This document shows positions 49,618-58,848 of a stretch of 64,000 nucleotides of DNA, piece by piece. Positions within the stretch are counted from its first letter, which is position 1. Each line of letters begins with the position of its first letter. The notes below the pieces were generated by a model. The model was not told the origin of the DNA. It saw nothing but the letters and a program-made list of their open reading frames with translations, and did not search any database. The stretch spans positions 27,595,867-27,659,866 of the forward strand of contig CM043001.1 in NCBI GenBank assembly GCA_023678885.1, given 5' to 3'. Both the position numbers and the translations under genes were made by a program. Source of the stretch: Pogostemon cablin. Its lineage: Eukaryota; Streptophyta; Magnoliopsida; Lamiales; Lamiaceae.

Positions 49618-49968
49618 GATTTCTAATAAAACTTCGATCTTTCTTCTTAGCTAAAACTTTTAATTAATTTTTATTGTGTTTCTTAAAAATAAAATCTTGT
49701 GATAATATATATATATATATATTTTTTAATTTAATTGAATACTATTTGGACAAAATGTCAACTTTGGCTTCTGTGTTCTCCACCAGAATAAAGTCAGAAT
49801 AAAGTTCTCTTCAAATTCTAGAAACAAACCAACTGTTGCTCTACCATGCATAATCAGATCACACATGATATTTTTTCTTTTCGTTGGATCAAATTTGTAT
49901 CTTCAAATATGAATACAATCATAATACATCATGATAAAACACTTACTCGACGTAAGGACATGTGAAAA
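49618..49968. other. NLR3-NLR4 spacer
   Basis: 351 bases of AT-rich DNA including a (TA) run at about 49707-49722. It contains the promoter of NLR3 and the 3' flank of NLR4; no other feature seen. Confidence 0.6.
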
Positions 49969-52599
49969 TTAGGAGAGCGGCTCGTCTCCCGTACGAGAGA
50001 GGATCCGGGTCCGAAAATTAGACCTTGGGAAGGCAAGGTTTTGTAGTTCCACCTGTTTCATGAATTCCTCCATATACGCTGGTGTCCTGTAGTCAACTTG
50101 AACTTGAAGGCCCTCATTTCCGACACTCTCTTGTTCGACTGCTATTCTCAGAGCTGAGATGGCTATGGAAGCTTCACATTCAATCAAACTAATATTCTTT
50201 AGTGTATCTATGTCCACTATACCTGTAGGGATATCCTCCAAATTAAACATATGTGAAAGAATAAGCTTCTCCAGAACTGGGAAATGGTGCTCCCCTGCAT
50301 TCCAAGTAACTAAATTAGAAACATAAAAAATACTGAGGTATTTTAGGCAACGAAATTCCCCCTCAACAGGGTTCCATTCGTTTCCTTGAAACGATTGTTC
50401 CAGTTTGAGAACTTCAAGATGGGGCAACGAGCCAATTGTTGGACTCAAATCATTCCAATGAAGCTGCTTGCAGTATCCTAGAGTCAACTTCTTGAGTGAC
50501 TTGGGGAATGTGAGGTTCTGCAGCAAATCATTCTGTTTCGACAGCGAATCACAATAGAGTAGTAGTGATTCGAGTTTAACTAGGCAGCCAAAGTTGTAGT
50601 GACAGCAAAATGATGCATCTTGAACTTCCTCCACAGAATTATCTTCATAACTTATCTGCAATTTCCTAATGTTAGGCATTCTCGTATATACTTCCACACT
50701 GCAGCGGAGGTTTCGTACCCTTTTAAGTGTCTGCAGATTTTGCAAAACAATGCAGTCTTGATTGTCACTACAAGGAGGATCAGGAAGAGCGATCGTATAG
50801 AAGCAAATATGCCTAAGTTGTGGCATCTTCCAAATTTCAGGTGGCGCAGTAAATCTGCATCCTCTAAATATTAATGTTTGCAGATTCCAGAGTAGGCTGA
50901 TTTTCCGAGGACTATCATCGTCATGCTCAATAAAAAACATTTTAAGCAACCGCAGATTAACTTGCTTAAAAGTTGTGTCTAAAGAACCACCAGCATCCAG
51001 CAGTACTCTCAGCAATCTGGGTTTCAACAAGAATCCACAAATTATTTGGCCTATTACAGAGCGGGCTGATTTCAAAGACACTCCAATGGTATCCTCACTT
51101 GAGAGGCTTTCATGAATTATAACGCGACGTTCACTATCCATGTCTCCAAGTTCCCTCATGACAAAAAAAAGTTTCTCTTTTTTAGCTACTTTTATGCACA
51201 AGTCTCGTAGAAGATCATGAATGCCAACAATTTTAAATCTCCCTCTCAGATTCAACTTTCGGACCAAAATGAGATTCCTATCAAGAAGATCCTTCATGTA
51301 ACCCTCGGCAATATCTTCCATGCTTTGCTCCTCATTTGGTTTTGCTGGTAATAGAAACCCCTCAGCAACCCACAGCTTGATAAGTTGGGTTACCTTGATC
51401 TCATGGTCTTCTGGAAATATTCCCAAGTATAAAAAACATGGTTTTAGACATGAAGGCAAGTGATTATAACTCAAAGACAGTATTTTGAACCATTCATCAT
51501 TCTCTTTTGAGCTAAGGATTAAGCTAAAATCATCTTCCATACTCTCCCAATATTTGTGTGTCTGGGAGGATTTTCCAAGAAGCCCCCCAATCACAACAAT
51601 TGCCAGGGGAAGTCCCCTGCACTTCCTAACAATTTTCTTCCCAATCTCCTCTAAATCGGGAGGGCAACTTTCTTGTGCAAATGCCTTCTCGCGGAAAAGT
51701 CCCCAACTTGTATCATCATCTAAGAAGTCCAAAGCAAGTGCTAAGGAGCCAAAATGACTAGACACTTCTGATTGTCTAGTTGTTACAACTATTCGACTTC
51801 TATTATAGTTTTCTGGGAAGAAATTATGCACCTTTTTCCAAGCTTCAATGCTCCACATATCATCTAAAATGATTAAATATCTTCTACCAAATAAAGTCTT
51901 GTACAGCATTTCACCTAATTCATCTTCTTGACTAGCTAATCCTTCAACACAAGAAAGAATTTGTAAGAGAATCTCTCTCACAGTGTATTCTTGAGATACA
52001 GTAACCCAAGCACGAACATCAAACTTTTCCACAATAAGTTTATTATCATAAGCATTTTTAGCAAGTGTAGTCTTACCAATACCACCCATCCCCACAATCG
52101 GGACAATTTGCTTGCTATTTTCTTGTCCTGTGAGCCGATCCAAAAGTTGCGTCAAGTAGCCATCAAATCCCACCATATTGGTCTTTCCACTTGTAGTTAA
52201 ACTTGACGTTACTACATGATTGGAATAGGAATACATGAGCTGCTGATCTTCGATCCTTCTTTCTTCTTTGACCTTCATCATCTTTTCCACAAGCGTATCC
52301 ACATCTTTAATTATGTTCTGCAGATCTATAGGGAAACAGGGACTTGTTTCAGTAGATTCAGATTCAATTAGATCCACTATCTGAGACTCAATTACATCTT
52401 CAGCTGCATAAGCTGCAGATGAAATTTGGCTCTCCAAATCTTCTGCTGCTGCCCTAACTCTCAGAGAACTAAGCAACAAACCAACTTTTGTGCTAAGAGA
52501 TTCAACCTGATTTTGGTCAACAAAAGTTGAAACTCGAGGATGAATTTGGATGTTGTGCAAAATATTCATTAAAGAAACTAGAGCTGTATATGCTTCCAT
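49969..52599 (-). CDS. NLR4: intact CC-NB-ARC-LRR immune receptor
   Basis: 876-aa single-exon gene of the R1 (late-blight-resistance-like) group, expected to sense a pathogen effector inside the cell. Start MEAYTALVSLMNILHN; Rx-type coiled-coil to about residue 120. NB-ARC: P-loop GMGGIGKTT 170-178, RNBS-A FDVRAWVTVSQ 193-203, kinase-2 LIILDDMW 242-249, RNBS-B SRIVVTTRQ 268-276, GLPLAI 329-334, RNBS-D CFLYLGIFPED 388-398. The MHD position reads IHD (460-462), a common variant in this group. LRRs follow from about residue 530 with WNLQTL and EIWKMPQLRHI landmarks. No frame breaks. The CC is shortened at LLLSSLRVRAAAEDLE relative to neighbours. Its 5' flank is shared in part with NLR1. Confidence 0.94.
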   Translation of the reverse strand: MEAYTALVSLMNILHNIQIHPRVSTFVDQNQVESLSTKVGLLLSSLRVRAAAEDLESQISSAAYAAEDVIESQIVDLIESESTETSPCFPIDLQNIIKDVDTLVEKMMKVKEERRIEDQQLMYSYSNHVVTSSLTTSGKTNMVGFDGYLTQLLDRLTGQENSKQIVPIVGMGGIGKTTLAKNAYDNKLIVEKFDVRAWVTVSQEYTVREILLQILSCVEGLASQEDELGEMLYKTLFGRRYLIILDDMWSIEAWKKVHNFFPENYNRSRIVVTTRQSEVSSHFGSLALALDFLDDDTSWGLFREKAFAQESCPPDLEEIGKKIVRKCRGLPLAIVVIGGLLGKSSQTHKYWESMEDDFSLILSSKENDEWFKILSLSYNHLPSCLKPCFLYLGIFPEDHEIKVTQLIKLWVAEGFLLPAKPNEEQSMEDIAEGYMKDLLDRNLILVRKLNLRGRFKIVGIHDLLRDLCIKVAKKEKLFFVMRELGDMDSERRVIIHESLSSEDTIGVSLKSARSVIGQIICGFLLKPRLLRVLLDAGGSLDTTFKQVNLRLLKMFFIEHDDDSPRKISLLWNLQTLIFRGCRFTAPPEIWKMPQLRHICFYTIALPDPPCSDNQDCIVLQNLQTLKRVRNLRCSVEVYTRMPNIRKLQISYEDNSVEEVQDASFCCHYNFGCLVKLESLLLYCDSLSKQNDLLQNLTFPKSLKKLTLGYCKQLHWNDLSPTIGSLPHLEVLKLEQSFQGNEWNPVEGEFRCLKYLSIFYVSNLVTWNAGEHHFPVLEKLILSHMFNLEDIPTGIVDIDTLKNISLIECEASIAISALRIAVEQESVGNEGLQVQVDYRTPAYMEEFMKQVELQNLAFPRSNFRTRILSRTGDEPLS

Positions 52600-53042
52600 C
52601 TCTGAACTCTAACCAATCTTTTCTTTCAGTTTGTAAAAGGAAAGTTGGATTAGCTGAAAATTGTGTTATTGTGCTCACCTGAAGAAGATGATAACATAAA
52701 AGTATTGAGCCAATCAGCATTTTGCTTCTATAATTGCAGGTAGTATCTGAACTGTTCATGGATAGCTAATTATTAAAAGAAATCATTCAACATGTACTGA
52801 AAAAATTATAGAATATGTGAAAAATATTTTACAATTCCAATGGAGAAATGATCAATTTAGATAAGAACAACAAATGGGTAAACTATTAATAATACAATAT
52901 TGTTCTTGTCGTAATATGTTCTTGAACTGTCAAGTAGATGTAATAAATGTAAACGTTGCACGCAAGAAGTATTTAGTTGTATTATTAAGCAATTAAAATG
53001 TAATAAATAAATAAATATCATACAAAATAAACCAAAACTTAT
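52600..53042. other. NLR4-NLR5 spacer
   Basis: About 440 bases. The first 200 resemble the region upstream of NLR1 (gctaattattaaa, ggaaag...gattagctgaaaattgt), showing that promoters were duplicated with the genes. No other feature. Confidence 0.65.
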
Positions 53043-55655
53043 TCAACGTACAATCCGTGCGTAAGAAATCTGAAAATTAGGCCTTGGGAAAGCGATATCC
53101 AGTAATTCCACCTGTTTCGTGAATTTCTTAACCTCGGTTCGATTCCAGTAATCGACTTGAACTTGAATGCCTTCATTTCCAAGACTCTCTTGTTCCTCCA
53201 GTATTCTTAAAGCTGAGATGGCCACAGAAATGTTACACTCCATCAAACTAATATTCTGAAGTGTATCTATGTCTCCTACACCTACAGGGATATCCTCCAA
53301 TTTATACACATTAAAAAGAACTAGCTTCTCAAGGACAGGGAAATGGTACTTGTCTGCATTCCATGTAACTAGATCAGAAACAAAAGAAATGCCGAGGTAT
53401 TTTAGGCTACGAAATTCTCCCTCGACAGGGCTCCATTCAGCTCCTTGTAAACCGTATTCCAATTTGAGAACTTCAAGACAGGGCAACAAGCCTATCATTG
53501 TCATATCATCCCAATGAAGTTTGCAGTGTCCTAGAGTCAACTTCTTGATTGACTTGGGGAATGTGAGATTTTGCAGCAAGTCATCTCGACTTGACAGTGA
53601 ATCACAATGGATTAGTAGGGAATCAAGTTTATTTAGGAAGCCAAAGTTATAATGGCAGTAGAATGACTGTTCTTGGATTTCATCCTTAGACATACTATGA
53701 TCATAACTCATCTGCAGTTTCTTCATGTTTGGCATTCTCGAATAAACCTCCACACTGCACTTGAAATCCTGTACCAATTGAAGTGTCTGTAGGTTTTGCA
53801 AAACAATGCTGTCTTGGTTTGAGGGAGGATCAGGAAGAAAGATTTTCTTGCAACAGAAATGCCTAAGTTGTTGCATCTCCCAAACTTGAGATGGTGCGAC
53901 AACTTTGGAGTGTCGAATTATCAATGTTTGCAGATTCCAAAACAGGGATATTGTCGAAGGAAGCTGGTGATAAGACATGATATTATTCATATGAAGAAAC
54001 CGCAGGTTTACATGTTCAAAAGGTATGAACAGGGATTCCCAATCGTCCAATATAGCTCTAGTTTTCACCAATAATCCACAAATTCTTAGCCCTGTTACAG
54101 TGCGTGCTGATTTCAGAGACACTCGACCATGTTCCTCGTGTCCAAAGCTTTCGTGAATTATAATGCAACGCTCACAAGCCATACCTCGTCGAGCATCAAC
54201 TTCCCTCACGACACGAAACAACATCTCTTTCTTAGCTACTTTTATACACAAGCTTCGTAGAAGATCATGAATGCTCATAGTTTTAAGTTTACCTCTTCGA
54301 CTCAACTTATGAACTAAAATGAGATTCCTATCAAGAAGATCCATCACATAACCTTCAGCAATCTCTTCCAAACTTAGCTCCATGTTTGGCAACAGAAACC
54401 CTTCTGCAACCCAAAGCTTGATAAGCTCAGATACACGAATCTCATGGTCTTCAGGAAAAATTCCCAAGTATAGAAAACAAGGTTTCAAATGGGGAGGCAA
54501 GTGATTGTAACTCAAAGACAATATGTTGGAACATTGATTATTCTCTTCTGAGCTAAGAATCGAGCTTAAATCTTTGTCCACAATCATCCAATACTCTCGT
54601 GTCCATGAGGATTTTCCGAGAAGCCCCCCAATCACAACAATTGCAAGGGGAAGACCTCTGCACTTCTTAACAATTTTCTTCCCAATTTCCTCTAAATCAA
54701 GAGGGCAGCCTTCTTGTGCAAATGCCTTGTCACAGAAAAGCTCCCAACTAGCATCTTCGTCTAAAAAATCCAGAGCAAGTGCCAACGAGCTAAAATGACT
54801 AGACACATCAGACTGCCTAGTAGTTACAACTATTCGACTTCCATTAAAATTTTCTGGGAAGAAAGATTGTATCTTCAACCAAGCTTCAATGCTCCACATA
54901 TCATCTAATATGACTAGATATCTCCTATCAAATAAAGTCTTGTAAAGCTTTTCACCTAATTTATCATCTTGATTGGCAAATCCTCCAAAACAAGAAAGAA
55001 TTTGTAAAAGAATGTCTCTCACACTGTATTCTTGAGATACAGTAATCCAAGCACGAACATCAAACTTTTCCACAATGAGTAAATTCTCATAAGCATTTTT
55101 AGCCAGAGTAGTCTTACCAATACCACCCATCCCCACAATCGGGATGATTTGCCTGTTTGACTCTTGTCCGGTGAGACGATCCAATAGTTGCATCAAGTAG
55201 CCATCAAATCCCACCATTGTTGTCCTCCCAATTGATGGAGGAGATCTTGATTTAGCAATAGGGTTGGAATATGTGGGCTGCTGATGTACTAATCTTCTTT
55301 CTTCTATCATCATCTTCCCCTTTTCCATTAGAGAATCCAAATCTTCAATTATCTTCTGCAGATCGATTGGGAAACAGAAACTTGTTTCGGTAGATCTAGA
55401 TTCAATTCGATCCACTATTTGCGACTCGATTACATTTTCAGCTGATGCAGCTGCAGATGCGATCTGGATCTCCAAATCTTCTCTTTCTCTGTTGCCTCCA
55501 CGAAATTTAAACTTCTCTACAAAATCAAGCAACAAACGAATTTTTATCCTGAGAGATTCGATCTGTTTCTGGTCAGCAAAAGCCGAAACTTGAGGATGAA
55601 TTTGGATGTTGCACAAAGTATTCATTAGAGAAACGAGAGCTGTGTATGCTGCCAT
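53043..55655 (-). CDS. NLR5: intact CC-NB-ARC-LRR immune receptor
   Basis: 870-aa single-exon gene, same group as NLR4. Start MAAYTALVSLMNTLCN at 55655. Coiled-coil with AEDLE-like segment (REDLEIQIASAAASAENVIE), then the TTMVGFDGYLMQLLDRL pre-NB block. NB-ARC: P-loop GMGGIGKTT 175-183, kinase-2 LVILDDMW 247-254, SRIVVTTRQSDVS, GLPLAIVVIGG, CFLYLGIFPEDHEI, and SIHDLLRSLCIKVA at the MHD position (IHD). LRRs to the end, closing FPRPNFQISYARIVR. No lesions. It is transcribed away from NLR6, the two ATGs being 248 bases apart, so expression of the pair may be linked. Confidence 0.95.
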   Translation of the reverse strand: MAAYTALVSLMNTLCNIQIHPQVSAFADQKQIESLRIKIRLLLDFVEKFKFRGGNREREDLEIQIASAAASAENVIESQIVDRIESRSTETSFCFPIDLQKIIEDLDSLMEKGKMMIEERRLVHQQPTYSNPIAKSRSPPSIGRTTMVGFDGYLMQLLDRLTGQESNRQIIPIVGMGGIGKTTLAKNAYENLLIVEKFDVRAWITVSQEYSVRDILLQILSCFGGFANQDDKLGEKLYKTLFDRRYLVILDDMWSIEAWLKIQSFFPENFNGSRIVVTTRQSDVSSHFSSLALALDFLDEDASWELFCDKAFAQEGCPLDLEEIGKKIVKKCRGLPLAIVVIGGLLGKSSWTREYWMIVDKDLSSILSSEENNQCSNILSLSYNHLPPHLKPCFLYLGIFPEDHEIRVSELIKLWVAEGFLLPNMELSLEEIAEGYVMDLLDRNLILVHKLSRRGKLKTMSIHDLLRSLCIKVAKKEMLFRVVREVDARRGMACERCIIIHESFGHEEHGRVSLKSARTVTGLRICGLLVKTRAILDDWESLFIPFEHVNLRFLHMNNIMSYHQLPSTISLFWNLQTLIIRHSKVVAPSQVWEMQQLRHFCCKKIFLPDPPSNQDSIVLQNLQTLQLVQDFKCSVEVYSRMPNMKKLQMSYDHSMSKDEIQEQSFYCHYNFGFLNKLDSLLIHCDSLSSRDDLLQNLTFPKSIKKLTLGHCKLHWDDMTMIGLLPCLEVLKLEYGLQGAEWSPVEGEFRSLKYLGISFVSDLVTWNADKYHFPVLEKLVLFNVYKLEDIPVGVGDIDTLQNISLMECNISVAISALRILEEQESLGNEGIQVQVDYWNRTEVKKFTKQVELLDIAFPRPNFQISYARIVR

Positions 55656-55903
55656 CTTGAACCCTAATTAATATCCTGTTCCGTTTCTATTTAAAGGTTA
55701 GAATCTGTTATTGACATAAGCCAATCCAGCTTTGACTTCTCCAATGGTAAATGATTAAAAAATGGGAAAATATTAATAATATGCGAGTAAACTGTCAAGT
55801 AGAACAGTTTGAATCATCATCGTCTTTTCGGAAACAAAATAAAAAATTCTTATTTGCAGCTAATTAGGGTGTCTAGAGAGAGAAAATTAAAGGTTGCAGA
55901 TCG
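55656..55903. promoter_or_regulatory. Shared divergent promoter of NLR5 and NLR6
   Basis: 248 bases between two head-to-head ATGs. Visible elements are a W-box core TTGACT at 55732-55737, a further TTGAC at 55711, a CCAAT at 55721, and a TATA-like 'ctatttaaag' (55688-55697; ctttaaatag on the minus strand) that is close to the NLR5 ATG. W-boxes bind WRKY factors in defence genes; that this one works is an inference. Confidence 0.6.
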
Positions 55904-58536
55904 ATGGCAGCTTATGCAGCTCTAGTTTCTCTAATGAATATTATGGAAAATATACAGATTCATCCTCGAGTTTCGACTTATTTTGACAAGAACCAGATTG
56001 AATCTTTTGGTGGAAAGGTTGAAGTTTTGCTAGATTTTGTGGAGAGCGATAAATCCGATGGAGGTATAAGCAAAGAAGAAGTTGAAGATCTGGAGAGCCA
56101 AATCGCATCTGCTGCTCATGGTGCTGAAGACGCAATCGAATCCTACATGGTGGATCGAATTCATGATGGATCTGCTGAAGAAAGCTGCAGTTTCTTGCTC
56201 GATCTGCAGAAAATAATGGCAGACATGGATTCCATCCATGAGAAGGTATCACTTAGAGCTCATCAACAGCCGAAATCTGCCATGCCTGCAGCTTCACCAC
56301 GACCTCGAACAACTGAAAACACTACCATGGTGGGATTCGACGGCTACTTGATTCAGCTCTTGGATTGGCTCACCGCTGGACAACAATCTGATATGCATAT
56401 GATCTCCATCACTGGTATGGGTGGAATCGGTAAGACAACTCTTGCTAGAAATCTTTACGAAGATTCACTTATTGTGCATCACTTTGATGTTCGTGCTTGG
56501 GTTACTATATCACAAGACTACAATGTGAATAAAGTTCTTCTAGAGATTCTTTCTTGCCTTGGATTCTCCACTAATAAAGATGAAACAGAGGATGAATTAG
56601 GTTTGAAATTGCATAAAGTTTTATTTGGTAGAAGATATGTAGTTGTGCTTGATGATATGTGGAGCATTGAAGCTTGGTTCAAGATTAAGTTTTATTTCCC
56701 TGAAAATGATGGTTCTAGTCGAATCGTCGTAACTACTAGGCAAATGGATGTCGCTAGTCATTGTGGACCTTTAGGACTAGCTTTGGATTTCTTAGATGAT
56801 GACACGAGTTGGAACCTATTCTGTCAGAAGGCATTCGCACAAGAAAGTTGCCCTCTGGAATTTGAGGTAATTGGAAAGGAAATTGTTAGAAAGTGTAGAG
56901 GACTTCCCTTATCAATCAGTGTGATTGGAGGGCTTCTTGGAAAATCTTCTAGGATGCCAGAAAATTGGGAGAAGGTGGCTAAAGATTTTAGCTCACTTTT
57001 AAATTCAGCAGAGGATAATCAATGTTTAAATGTATTGTCTTTGAGCTATGATTATTTACCTGCTTATTTAAAACCATGTTTTCTGTATCTGGGAATATTT
57101 CCGGAAGACCACTCGATCGGTGTATCTCGACTCATCAATCTTTGGATAGCTGAGGGATTTTTAAAACCACAAAAAGAGCAATGCTTGGAAGATGTTGCCT
57201 ATGGTTACTTGAAAGATTTGGTTGATAGGAATCTCATTATTTTGCGTCGTCTGACATCATTAAGCGAGAAAGTAAAAATTTGTAACATCCATGATCTTGT
57301 GAGAGACTTGTGTTTGAAGGTAACAGAGAAAGAGAAGTTCTTTTGCATCCTGCAGAAAACTTGCATGCCACACATAGATCTAGAGCATCGCATTATAATT
57401 AATGAAGACATTTGGAGCAATAAGTATTCTATAGGATTGTGCAATGCCCTGACATCGGCATCCGTTGCTCGCTCATTGATAGGAAAAAATAAGTTCACGG
57501 GGCTGTTGAAGTCTAGATTGTTGAGGGTACTATCTCCATACTATGGTGATCCTTTTGACACTACTTTAAAGCCACTTAACCTACGGTTCCTTGATTATTA
57601 TTACATTGGAAATGATCATGGTCCTTATAAGCTTCCTTCATCAATATCCTTGTTCTGGAATCTGCAAACCTTAGTTATTACGGATGTTGATGGTGTTAAT
57701 AGAATTGTTGCACCGTCTGAAATTTGGGAGATGCCGCAACTTAGGCATCTCCGCTGTCGTGTTTATCTTCCCGATCCTCCTCAGAGTGAGTCAAGAGACT
57801 ACATTGTCATGCAAAACCTGCAGACACTTAAGTTAAAACTGAGTGTAAGTTTCAGGGAGGAGGTGTGTCGGAGAATACCCAACATCAAGAAGTTGTGTAT
57901 ATTTTGTCTTGATAAGTTAGGGGAAGATAACATATTATCAAATTACTCTCTCCACAACATAGGTAGCTTCAATAAACTTGAATCACTGCGATTGAGTTGT
58001 CTTGAAGTGAATCGGGGTGAGTTGTTGCAATACTTCAAGTTCCCTACATCACTCAGGAAGTTATGCTTGGACAACTGCCAACTTCATTGGGATGATCTGA
58101 CAATTTTGATTGGTTCATTGCCTCGTCTTGAAGTTCTTGACCTGTATTCAGTTGAAGGACACGAATGGAGCCCGTTGAAGGGAAATTCCTTAGCCTAAAA
58201 TTTCTTGGAATTGGGAGTTCTGATTTGAGTTTCTGGAATGCGGACAGCTCTCATTTCCCAGTTCTTGAGAAACTTGGCCTTATTCATCTCATGAATTTGC
58301 ATGAGATTCCTTTGAGTATTGGAGATATACCTACACTTCGGGATATTCGTGTGTACAAGTGCAGCAAATCCGTTGCCATTTCCGCAATAGAAATATTGAG
58401 GGAACAAGAGAGTCTTGACAATCATGGCCTTCAAGTTCGAGTTACGTGCGCCAACGAAAAAGATGCAGAGGAATTGGAGAACTATGGTGGCTTCTCCAGC
58501 CCCAATTTGCAAATCAGTAGAAGCTATTATGGTTAA
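55904..58536 (+). pseudogene. NLR6: CC-NB-ARC-LRR with a 1-base deletion in the last LRRs
   Basis: Frame from MAAYAALVSLMNIMEN (55904) runs 764 aa to a TAA at 58196-58198. All NB-ARC motifs are intact: GMGGIGKTT 171-179, VVVLDDMW 246-253, SRIVVTTRQMDVA, GLPLSISVIGG, CFLYLGIFPEDH, NIHDLVRDLCLKV. At EWSP (about 58171) one base appears lost relative to the paralogues' EW-P-EG. The remaining 120 codons (EPVEGKFLSLKFLGIG ... SPNLQISRSYYG) continue in the next frame to a stop at 58536. The product would lack only the last few LRRs, so a working truncated protein is possible. It is the plus-strand partner of NLR5 and sister to NLR3 and NLR8. Confidence 0.8.
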
Positions 58537-58848
58537 TCTTGTTTCATTTATTTTTGCAGAAGGTACATGTATATGTTTGTATGGTAGACTTGATATGATT
58601 ATAACTTAATTCTATACTCATCATGGCAGCACTTGCATACATCATTAGGCTCTAAATGGGGGTTAAACACAAAGTTATTTAATCTCATTTTAAATGTATG
58701 TTATGGAGTTTTTTATGTTGAGTTTGTTTTGATAGTTTATAAGGCCAAGCTCAAACAATTTTTAATTGAGCTATATACAACACATTTCTACTATGTTGAA
58801 GTTAATGCAGTATGAGTTGTCTTATTAAAATATAAAAACAATAAATAA

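Noticed and set aside
51485..51757. Plus-strand frames of 60-120 codons inside the NLR genes (also 42615, 48386, 54574, 60473)
   Set aside because: They recur at the same place opposite the kinase-2 to GLPL region of each paralogue. They mirror the conserved coding strand and have no domain of their own.
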